Below the pieces are notes generated by a model, which was not told the origin of the DNA, did no database searches, and saw only the letters and a list, made by a program, of their open reading frames with translations. Position numbers and translations under genes: made by a program. 42,035 nt of DNA from the NCBI GenBank assembly GCA_002483285.1, contig DLHP01000008.1:1-42035 (forward strand), written 5' to 3'. Shown here piece by piece: positions 30,148 to 40,000 of this stretch. The stretch is from Flavobacterium sp. UBA7665. GTDB lineage: Bacteria; Bacteroidota; Bacteroidia; Flavobacteriales; Flavobacteriaceae. How positions within the stretch are numbered: the stretch's first letter is position 1; the number at the start of each line of letters is the position of its first letter.

Positions 30148-32265
30148 TCAGGATTGCAATGAAGCTGCTTTTTCGGGAAGCAACAGTTTTTTATAATAGT
30201 TGTAGGTTTCAAGTTGTGCGCGGAAAATGGCATTTTGCCCACGTACACGATATTTGTTGTCGAGTTTTTCTGAGTGGTAACGCGCCTTGACGTTCCCTTT
30301 CCAGCCGATGTTGAAATTGCTGATGAGTTCGGTCTTGATGTCTTCGGCATAAATGGGGCAGGTCACTTCTACCCGACCGTCTAGGTTTCGAGTCATGAAA
30401 TCGGCCGAAGAGATGAATACATCGGGTTCACCGCGGTTGGCAAAGATGTACACCCTTGAATGCTCGAGGTAATTGTCGACGATACTGATGGCTTCGATGT
30501 TTTCGCTCATGCCGGGAACGCCCGGAATCAATGAACAGATACCGCGCACCTGCAATTGGATTTTCACGCCGGCGCGGCTTGCATCGTACAATTTATCGAT
30601 GAGTGCAAAATCCGAAAGGCTATTCATCTTGAGTTTGATATACGCCTCATGGCCCAAAATGGCATTGTTGATTTCGCGGTCGATGAGTTTGTAGAACTTG
30701 TTCCTCGTGTAATGCGGCGATACGATTAAGTGCTTGTAACGGTGTACGCGGAAATTGACATCGAAGAAATCAAAGACTTTATCGATGTCTTTGAGTATTT
30801 GCTGGTGGCAGGTAAATAGCGTGACGTCAGTATAAACGCGCGCGGTGGCTTCGTTGAAATTCCCGGTTGAAATGAGTCCGTAGCGCTTGAGTTTGCCGTC
30901 TTCGATGCGCTCGATCATACAAATCTTACTGTGTACTTTGAGTCCTTTGATTCCAAAAATCAGGTTGATGCCTTCGGTTTGCATCTGTTCGGCGTAGGAG
31001 ATGTTGCTCGCCTCGTCAAACCGTGCCTGCAATTCAATCTGAACGGTGACTTTCTTGCCGTTCTTGGCCGCATTGATCAGCGAAGAGATGATTTGCGAGT
31101 TCTTGGCCAAACGGTATAAAGTGATTTTGATCGTGGTTACTTTGGGATCGAGTGCCGCCTCTCGCAAGAATTTAATCAGGTAGGAAAACGACTGGTACGG
31201 CGCGTTGAGCAGGTAATCTTTCTGGGCGATTTTCTCGAGGATGCTGCCGTCGAGGCTCAATCCGGGTACTGCCAAGGGCGCGTTGTTTTTGTATAAAAGG
31301 TCGAATCGGCCAAGATTTGGGAAATCCATATAATCGCGTCGGTTGTGGTAACGTCCGCCTGGAATGATGCTGTCGGTAGATTCGATGTGCATTTTTGAAA
31401 GGAAGAATTTGAGCGTATCCTTATCGATTTGCTGGTCGTAGACAAAACGCACCGGCTCTCCGATACGACGGTCTTTAACGCTGGTGGCGATTTTCTCGAG
31501 CATGCTTTTGCTCAAATCCGAATCGATTTCGAGCTGGGCATCCCGCGTAATCTTGACCATGTGTGCCGATACCTTCTCGTAGTCGAAAATGTTGAAGATA
31601 CTCGCCAGGTTATAGCGGATCACATCGTCGAGGAACATCACGTATTGTTTGTCGCCTTCGGCAGGAAGCACCACAAAACGATTGATGGTCTTGGGCATCT
31701 CGATCACCGCATAACGGATTTCCTGTTTGACTTTGCCAAAACCCAGCAATGAGTTGTTGGTCTTCGCACCTTTCATGGTGAGTTTCACGGCCAAATAGCC
31801 CGAAGTATCGCGCAACAGCGGGAACTCGGCGAGGTCATTGAGGATGATCGTCACGAGCGCCGGGCTTACTTTTTGGATGAAAAACTCGCGGATGTAATCG
31901 CCTTGTTCTGGAGACAATTCCTTTTCGTTGATCATGTAAATGTTCTGGGCTTCGAGCTTTTTTTCGATGATGCTCAGGATGCGCAGACTCTCGGATTGCT
32001 GTTGGATGACAATCTGGGTGATTTCTTTGAGCAATTGTTTGGAGCTGACGCCGCCGAGGACTTTCTCGCCCGAAATACCATCAAGGCTAAGCCTGCGGAT
32101 CGCGGCAAAACGCACCCGGAAAAACTCATCGAGGTTATTGGAAAAAATCCCGAGGAAACGCAACCGGTCTAACAATGGGACGGTTTCGTCTCCGGCTTCC
32201 TGTAAAACGCGCGCGTTGAACGCCAACCAACTTTTTTCTCGGTCAATATATCTGTTCACTGACAT
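30148..32265 (-). CDS. ppk1: Polyphosphate kinase 1
   Basis: Reversibly transfers the gamma phosphate of ATP onto growing polyphosphate chains. The 705 residues cover all four domains: N-terminal (REKSWLAFNARVLQEA), head, and the two C-terminal catalytic domains. The autophosphorylated histidine is H445 in GLKVHSKICMIER; the second conserved histidine is in LIVSPHYTRNKF. LISTGNFNEATARVYTD and the region SSADFMTRNLDGRVEV near the end are also family blocks. It starts 4 nt after the histidine-phosphatase gene and is followed after 14 nt by ppx/gppA. Confidence 0.97.
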   Translation of the reverse strand: MSVNRYIDREKSWLAFNARVLQEAGDETVPLLDRLRFLGIFSNNLDEFFRVRFAAIRRLSLDGISGEKVLGGVSSKQLLKEITQIVIQQQSESLRILSIIEKKLEAQNIYMINEKELSPEQGDYIREFFIQKVSPALVTIILNDLAEFPLLRDTSGYLAVKLTMKGAKTNNSLLGFGKVKQEIRYAVIEMPKTINRFVVLPAEGDKQYVMFLDDVIRYNLASIFNIFDYEKVSAHMVKITRDAQLEIDSDLSKSMLEKIATSVKDRRIGEPVRFVYDQQIDKDTLKFFLSKMHIESTDSIIPGGRYHNRRDYMDFPNLGRFDLLYKNNAPLAVPGLSLDGSILEKIAQKDYLLNAPYQSFSYLIKFLREAALDPKVTTIKITLYRLAKNSQIISSLINAAKNGKKVTVQIELQARFDEASNISYAEQMQTEGINLIFGIKGLKVHSKICMIERIEDGKLKRYGLISTGNFNEATARVYTDVTLFTCHQQILKDIDKVFDFFDVNFRVHRYKHLIVSPHYTRNKFYKLIDREINNAILGHEAYIKLKMNSLSDFALIDKLYDASRAGVKIQLQVRGICSLIPGVPGMSENIEAISIVDNYLEHSRVYIFANRGEPDVFISSADFMTRNLDGRVEVTCPIYAEDIKTELISNFNIGWKGNVKARYHSEKLDNKYRVRGQNAIFRAQLETYNYYKKLLLPEKAASLQS

Positions 32266-32269
32266 GTAA

Positions 32270-32755
32270 TTATTTTAAATCTTTAGGGAAAATCGTTTTC
32301 AAGGTGGTGCCTTTTTCTATAGACAGCCAATCGTCGGCGTCGAACTGCAGCGAGATGAATCCGCAGGTGGGCACATTGTCTATAAAAACGTCCCCAAATT
32401 TATTAACAAAATTCGTAATGGCCTCGTTATGTCCGAAAAGAATAACATTGTCGTAACGATTATCCAACGCCCTGACGAAGCGTTCGAGTTGGTGCGACTC
32501 AAAGGTATAAAGCGACTCCTGGAAGATCACCTGTTCTAACGGATAACCGATCCCGCGGCAAATAATGGTGCAGGTTTCATAAGCGCGTTTGGCGATACTA
32601 CACTGAACCACAAAACTTTCTGGTAGCCACGCCACACAGGCAGCGGCAATTTTGGCGGCGTCTTTAATCCCTCGGGATTCTAGCGGACGATCGATATCGC
32701 TTAGCCCGAAGTCCCAACTTGATTTGGCGTGCCTGATGATAATGAGTCTCTTCAT
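32270..32755 (-). CDS. SixA-like histidine phosphatase
   Basis: Small phosphohistidine phosphatase of the phosphoglycerate-mutase (branch 2) superfamily, 161 residues. The catalytic N-terminus reads LIIIRHAKSSWD with nucleophile H9; the second histidine is in VILFGHNEAITNFVN (about 108), and SIAKRAYET provides the phosphate-binding arginine. SixA proteins act on histidine-phosphorylated proteins; here the gene is first in the polyphosphate operon, 4 nt before ppk1, whose own mechanism passes through a phosphohistidine. That functional link is inference. A weak TAAATTG promoter-like sequence is on the minus strand at 32788-32794. Confidence 0.9.
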   Translation of the reverse strand: MKRLIIIRHAKSSWDFGLSDIDRPLESRGIKDAAKIAAACVAWLPESFVVQCSIAKRAYETCTIICRGIGYPLEQVIFQESLYTFESHQLERFVRALDNRYDNVILFGHNEAITNFVNKFGDVFIDNVPTCGFISLQFDADDWLSIEKGTTLKTIFPKDLK

Positions 32756-33477
32756 AGCAATAGTAATTGACCATTTCTTGGTTGTTACAATTTACGAAAA
32801 AAAGCCGCTTTGCAAAATATTCAGGTTGCGATTTTAAATGGATGTTTTATGTGCGAGAATCTGGAAATAAATACCTTATGAATACCCTTAAAAATTTTAA
32901 CATTTTTAATACCCATTGTTAAAACAGTAAATGAGTCAATTTTTCTTCAGTTAAATTTTTAAATACTGTCGATAGTGCGACCTACAATGTTATAAACAAA
33001 ACCTTGTTAATAGATATTTGTAGTCCTTTACTTTCATAATAAGGTTTTAAATGCATTTTATCTATGATTTTTGCATTTTATCGATGTTTTTTTTGGTCAA
33101 TACATTTAATAAATATAGTTTTGAAATGTTAAAACAGCCTAATGAATTAAAATCATTTCAGAATTGGGAAATTAAATCTGCTGGATTTTAAGACCTAATG
33201 ATGTAAGAATCAGGACCGAAAATGTTAAAAAAAAGATTACAATTATTAAAAAAGTTCAGTTTAACGAGTTTTCAGGTTGTTGGTAGAGGAAATGATATGA
33301 AAATGGTTTATGTAAGTAATTTAGCCAAGAAAATTAATTCGGCTTCATGCGTTTTGTCGGATTTTTTACTAAAAAAGAATTATGAATTAATTTCTTAATA
33401 TCATGAAAAAGAGTGTCCCAAACCAATTTATTAACCAACAAAACAATGAGCAATTGTTTCAAAATCCCCTAATTTTA
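32756..33477. other. 722-nt A/T-rich intergenic region before the adhesin operon
   Basis: No recognised gene. It holds a 20-nt tandem direct repeat with few mismatches (33053-33072 and 33073-33092, each beginning GCATTTTATC), a 7-bp dyad TGAAATG/CATTTCA (33122-33128 and 33154-33160), and two copies of TGTTAAAACAG about 190 nt apart, one immediately inside the dyad. A 58-codon ATG frame at 33222-33398 (MLKKRLQLLKKFSLTSF and on) looks like chance A/T-rich sequence, as does a 25-codon extension of the next gene back to 33403. The size suggests an elaborate promoter for the surface-protein operon. Confidence 0.45.
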
Positions 33478-34002
33478 ATGATGAAACGACTACTACTTCT
33501 GATTGTTTTCGCCATCTACGGCCAGACAATCTATGCGCAGGAGGCAAGGAATGACAGCGGTGGTTCTGTAATGGAACTCAACAGCTTTATCGCCTCGCTC
33601 CGACAAGCGCAACCCCTTTCCAGAAATGCCACTGCGGCGCCACTGCGGGTTGAGAACTTGTTATACAAGGTCCAGCCTTCTGTGTATTTCTATTCTGGGG
33701 TTGTAAAAACCTATGGTGAAAGTCCCCGGGATCTTTTTACCGATTTCAGGTCTTTGTCTGGATTGAACAATCCGGCGATCGCGAAGAACAACATTGAATT
33801 GGTGACTATCAAAGTCGAAAGCGCCAATTTAAACTCAACTATTGATTGGTCTGTATTTTCGGATTTCCCGAAACTAAAATACATCTACATCATTTCAAGC
33901 GTAAACACTACTGCACAAACCTTCACGAACATGGTGGGCAATTATGACACCGAGCAGTACAAAGTTTTCTACAAAATTGATAAGGGAGAACGCAATCAAT
34001 AA
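33478..34002 (+). CDS. Exported protein of unknown function, upstream of the adhesin
   Basis: No family recognised. The 174-residue protein begins with a signal peptide (MMKRLLLLIVFAIYGQTIYA, cleavage before QEAR). The mature part has a Ser/Ala/Arg-rich start, then a compact alternating helix/strand region with VYFYSGVVKTYGESPRDLF, LVTIKVESANLNSTIDWS, LKYIYIISSVNTTAQTF and a charged end. No lipobox or sorting domain is visible. The start is taken at the first of two ATGs just before the hydrophobic core; the frame also opens at 33403, which would bury the signal peptide. The giant adhesin starts 22 nt after its stop, so the two are very likely co-transcribed, and it may be an accessory or periplasmic partner of the adhesin. 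Confidence 0.7.
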   Translation: MMKRLLLLIVFAIYGQTIYAQEARNDSGGSVMELNSFIASLRQAQPLSRNATAAPLRVENLLYKVQPSVYFYSGVVKTYGESPRDLFTDFRSLSGLNNPAIAKNNIELVTIKVESANLNSTIDWSVFSDFPKLKYIYIISSVNTTAQTFTNMVGNYDTEQYKVFYKIDKGERNQ

Positions 34003-34023
34003 TATTGATAAAAAAGAGACATT

Positions 34024-37000
34024 ATGAAGAATTTATACTTTAAATCGATAACCCGCAACCTGAAGTTTTTAGCATTGATGACCGGTTTCCTTTTTGGAAC
34101 TGCCATCACCGCTGAGGCACAGGTTAGAGTTGGTTTTACACAAAGGACCTCACAATATAGCCCTAACACCAAAATCTATAATGTGAAAGGTGACTTTACA
34201 ATGTTGGGTAATACTTGTTTGACTCCGCAGAATTACGGAGACAATACCAACAACAACGGACAGTTCATGACTTACGTTGATACCGATAACGACGCAACCA
34301 CCTTCAACTCCTCGTCTTCAACCCTGGTGTTGTCTACAGAGAACGGTGCGATTCCTTCGTGTTCGAATATCGTTTACGCCGGTTTGTACTGGACAGGAAA
34401 ATCCTCTGGAAGTAACACTTTCAACGCTACGAGGACAATTGCCAATACGACTGTAAGTGTCAATACCACTGCTATCTTTTCTGATGAGCAAGTGATTACC
34501 GACACGCGTTACGACCTGAATGTTTCCAGAGGCGGAGGTTCGGGCAACCGTTACCCTGTTTACACATTTAGTGGAAATGGCAACAACTACGTATTTACGT
34601 TTTTCAACAGTGGCGCCACGAACCGTGTGACGGTTTCTGTCAATGGCGGTGCAGCGACAAACGTCCCTGTATCGGTTAACGGCGCACAAACAGAAGCTAC
34701 CTTGAACACCGCTTACGTCATCAATGACGGATCTGCACAAATCAGGATTCTTAAATTGATCAGGCTTGCCGGAAACAACGAAAGCACTACCAATACCGAG
34801 AACAATTCTACCGCCCAAGTAAACATTTCCGGTATTACTCCATTCCTTACCGTAACCAAAACTTACGACAAAAGGAACATCAAACTTAAAGGACCTGCTT
34901 CGTCTTCTTATACCGAATTTACTGCGGCTGCCGGAGACATTTACTATCCAACAGGTGGAACCGATGACGATATCTTCAGCGGTTACAAAGAAATTACAGA
35001 CTATGTAAGAACCAACGGAATCGGCCAATACTGGGCTGCCGACTTGCCTTTATTAGAAGGAAATGTAGGCGGTACCGGATATTCTGGCGGTTGGGGAATC
35101 ATCGTCGTTTACGAAAACACCAAAATGAAATGGCGTGACGTGACTATTTTTGACGGTTACGCTTATGTACAAGCTTCTAACGGAAGTGCTCAAAATATTC
35201 CGGTGACTGGTTTCAACACCGTACAATCCGGAAATGTTGGCCTTAAACTTGGTGTGATGGCATCAGAAGGTGACGTTAATTTCACAGGGGATTATTTCCG
35301 TGTGAGAAAAAACAGCGACAACACCTACGTGGACCTAAGTCACACTGGCAACGCCACCGATAACTTCTTTAATTCATCAATCAATGCCGGCGGCACCAGG
35401 AACCCTAACCTGCCCAACAATACCGGTATCGATATCGCGATGTTCAACGTGCCTAACCCTGGCAATACCGTAATAGGAAACAACCAAACCTCAACCAATT
35501 TTAGGTATGGCACCGATGGTGATACGTATTCTATCTTTGCTATTGCCATGTCGGTTGACGCTTATATCCCAGAAGTAGAAGGTATTTTAACTGCTACTAC
35601 CATCAACAACGTACCTGCGGTGCAACCTTATACTACTTTGCCTGGACAGGAAATTGGTTTCAGTGTTGATATCAAAAACTTAGGAACAGAAGCCATCAAC
35701 GGCTATAAAGTAATCATCCCGATTCCTTTTAATGCTACTTATGTACCAGGAAGCGCAGTAGGAACTGTATTCTTTACACCGCTGCCTACTCCAAACACGG
35801 TAACCTTCGATCCATCATTGGGTGCAACGGGTTCTATCGTCTGGAACTTGGGAACCTTGCCTTTGCCGGCATCGCCTAGTACACTCTTAGGAAGGTTGAC
35901 CTTTAAACTTAAAGCAACCACCGATTGCCAGATTTTGGCCAACGCAAGTTGTGGTGGAGCCATTAATGTCAATGGTTCGCAAAGCGGAACCGGTGCCACT
36001 ACCGGAATCCAGTTCCCGGGAACCAAACTCATCCAGGGTTATACCCAAAATGGTGTTTGTACCGGATCAGCGATTGCAGCCGATTTGTCTATCAATATCA
36101 ACGGTGCAACTTATGTAACGCAAAACTGCCAGAATGTGCCTATTGTAAGGAACTTTTCTTATTGCAATAGCAATTCAACGGTAGCCGTTTCTGAGATTGC
36201 CTCTAATTTCCCGGCAGGATCTTTATTTTATGATTCTTTCCCGGTCACTATGGCATCGGTACAATTTACGGCCAGTAACCCATTCCCGTTAGTAGCCGGA
36301 AACACCACCACTTTCTATGCGGTGCCACCAACTGGAGGGTCGGGTTGTAACTATCCGTTCACAATCACCAAATGCCGTCCGATTATTGCCAATGATGATA
36401 CTTATTCTAGTGTAAGCTGTACTTCGGCTGCTATCGTAGGAAACATCTACAGCAATGACACTTTAGGCGGAACATCATTCACACCGGGTCAGGTTACCTT
36501 TACCTTATTGACTGGTGCGAATCCAAACATTTCAATTGCCGCTAACGGAAATATCACAGTAACGCCAGGAATTCCTGCAGGAGTTTATACCTTAACTTAC
36601 AAAATTTGTGAAGGTACAAGCCTAACCAACTGCGACAATGCAACGATTAAAATTACGGTAACCGATACAACACCACCGGTAATTACCAACATTCCATCAG
36701 GAACGACTACCATTTCTTGTCCTGCTACGCCAGTGTTTGCACAGGCTACTGCTACCGACGCTTGTGGTACGGTGACCCTTACTTTTGTTGACGTAAGAAC
36801 CAACGGACTTTGCGCCGGTTCTTATACAGTAGTAAGAACATGGACTGCAACCGATTCGGCTGGTAACGTTACAACAGGAGCACAAACCATTATCGTAACC
36901 GATACTACGGCTCCGGTAATTGCTGCCTTGCCTGGTGTTTCAACCATCAACTGTCCTGCAACTCCGGTATTCGCCCAGGCGACTGCAACCGATGCTTGTG

Positions 37001-40000
37001 GATCAGTATTCACTTTGACTTCTAATGATGTAAGGACAAACGGACTTTGTGCCGGTTCTTACTCTATAACAAGGACATGGACTGCTACTGATACTTGTGG
37101 AAACGTTTCAACCGCTTCACAAACCATCAATGTAGTAGACAATGCTGCTCCGGTAATTGCCGCTTTGCCAGCTCCATCGACTATCTCTTGTACCGAGACT
37201 CCAACATTCGCCGTAGCAACAGCTACCGATGCTTGCGGATCTTTATTCACTTTGACTTCTGCTGATACTACTACACCTGGTGCTTGCGCCGGATCACGTA
37301 CCATCACCAGAACCTGGACCGCGACCGACGCTTGTGGCAACACAGCAACGGCTGCACAGGTCATCACCGTACAAGACACGACTGCTCCGGTAATCGCCGC
37401 CTTGCCTGCTCCTTCAACGATTTCTTGTCCTGCCACTCCGGTATTCGCCGTAGCTACTGCTACCGATGCTTGTGGCTCGACTTTCACGTTGACTTCTGCA
37501 GATGCAACAACGCCTGGTACTTGTGCCGGTTCTTACTCGGTAACAAGGACTTGGACGGCTACTGACGCTTGTGGAAACGTTTCGACTGCTTCACAAACCA
37601 TCAATGTTCAAGATACGACTGCTCCGGTAATTGCTCAATTGCCAGCGCCATCAACCATCTCTTGTCCTGCCGAACCAGTATTCGCCGTAGCAACTGCTAC
37701 CGATGCTTGTAACTCGACATTCACATTGACTTCTGCCGACACAACGGTTCCTGGTGCTTGCGCCGGTTCACGTGTAGTGACCAGAACATGGACAGCGACT
37801 GATTCTTGTGGAAACGTTTCGACTGCTTCACAAACGATTACAGTAACTGACACTACCGCTCCGGTAATTGCACAATTGCCAGCACCAACCACCATCTCTT
37901 GTCCCGCAACTCCGGTATTTGCCGTAGCCACTGCTACCGATGCTTGTAACTCGACTTTCACATTGACTTCGGCTGATGTGACTACTCCTGGACAATGTGC
38001 CGGTGCTTACTCTGTAACCCGTACCTGGACAGCGACTGATTCTTGTGGAAACGTTTCGACTGCTTCACAAACGATCAACGTTCAAGATACGACTGCTCCG
38101 GTAATTGCTCAATTGCCAGCACCAACGACTATTTCTTGTCCTGCTACTCCAGTATTTGCCGTAGCCACTGCTACCGATGCTTGTAACTCGACTTTCACAT
38201 TGACTTCGGCTGATGTAACGACTCAAGGGACTTGCGCCGGTGCTTACTCGGTAACCCGCACCTGGACAGCTACTGATGCTTGTGGAAACATTTCAACTGC
38301 TTCACAAACCATCAATGTAGAAGACAACCAAGGTCCGGTAATTGCACAATTGCCAGCACCAACGACTATCTCTTGTACAGAGACTCCGGTATTCGCCGTA
38401 GCAACCGCTACCGATGCTTGTAACTCAAGCTTTACATTGACTTCGGCTGATGCAACCACTCCTGGACAGTGTGCCGGTGCTTACTCTATAACAAGGACTT
38501 GGACGGCTACTGATGCTTGCGGAAACGTTTCGACTGCTTCACAAACCATCAACGTTCAAGATACGACTGCTCCGGTAATTGCTCAATTGCCAGCGTCTTC
38601 AACGATTTCATGTCCTGCCACTCCTGAGTTCGCTGTAGCAACTGCTACCGACGCTTGTGGATCGGCATTCACCTTGACTTCGGCTGATACAACTAACCCT
38701 GGTACTTGCGCCGGTTCATACGCTGTAACCAGAACCTGGACCGCTACTGATGCTTGTGGAAACGTTTCGACTGCTTCACAAACCATCAATGTTCAAGATA
38801 ATTCTGCTCCTGTGATTGCACAGTTGCCAGCACCAACAACGATTTCTTGTCCTGCAACGCCTGAGTTTGCCGTAGCAACTGCTACAGACGCTTGTGGTTC
38901 TGCATTTACCTTGACTTCGGCTGATACCAGAACTTCTGGACAATGTGCCGGTTCTTATTCAGTAACCCGTACTTGGACTGCAACGGATGCATGTGGCAAC
39001 ACATCGACCGCTTCACAAACTATTAATGTAGAAGATACTGCGGCTCCGGTAATTGCTCAATTGCCAGCGCCTACAACGATCAACTGTCCTGCAACTCCTG
39101 AGTTCGCCGTAGCAACCGCTACCGATGCTTGTGACTCTGCATTCACGTTGACTTCTACAGACTCGACTTCACCTGGAACTTGTGCCGGAACTTATTCGGT
39201 AACACGTACCTGGACGGCTACTGACGCTTGTGGAAACATTTCTACTGCTTCACAAACCATCAATGTTCAGGACGTAACGGCTCCGGTTATTGCCGAATTG
39301 CCAGCCACTTCAACCATCTCTTGCCCTAACACACCAGTGTTTGCTCAGGCAACTGCTGTTGACGCTTGTGGTTCGACTTTCACTTTGACTTCGGCTGATG
39401 CAACAACTCCAGGCCAATGTGCCGGTTCTTATTCTGTAACCAGAACTTGGACTGCTACTGATGCTTGTGGAAATGTTTCAACTGCTTCACAAACTATTAA
39501 TGTAGAAGATACGGTTGCTCCGGTAATCGTTCCGCTACCTGCTACTTCGACTATTGCTTGTCCTGATACTCCGGTATTTGCCCAGGCTATCGCCGTGGAT
39601 GAGTGTGGATCTGTTTTCACATTGACTTCAGACGATGTAACTACTCCAGGACAATGTGCCGGTTCTTATTCTGTAACCAGAACATGGACTGCCACCGACG
39701 CTTGTGGTAACGCATCAACTGCTACACAAACTATTAATGTAGAAGATACTTCTGCTCCTGTGATCGCTGCCTTGCCACAGCCAACAACCATCTCTTGCCC
39801 TGCAACTCCTGAGTTCGCGGTAGCAACAGCAGTTGACGCTTGCGGATCGGCCTTCACTTTGACTTCTAACGATGTAACCAATCCTGGAACTTGTGCCGGT
39901 ACTTATGCCGTAACCAGAACCTGGACAGCTACCGATGCTTGTGGAAACGTTTCGACCGCTTCACAAACCATCAACGTACAAGACAACACACCTCCAACCA

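Noticed and set aside
33222..33398. 58-codon ATG frame before the secreted protein gene
   Set aside because: A/T-rich, Lys/Leu-rich, no recognisable features and no promoter; probably chance, although it ends only 5 nt before the alternative ATG at 33403.
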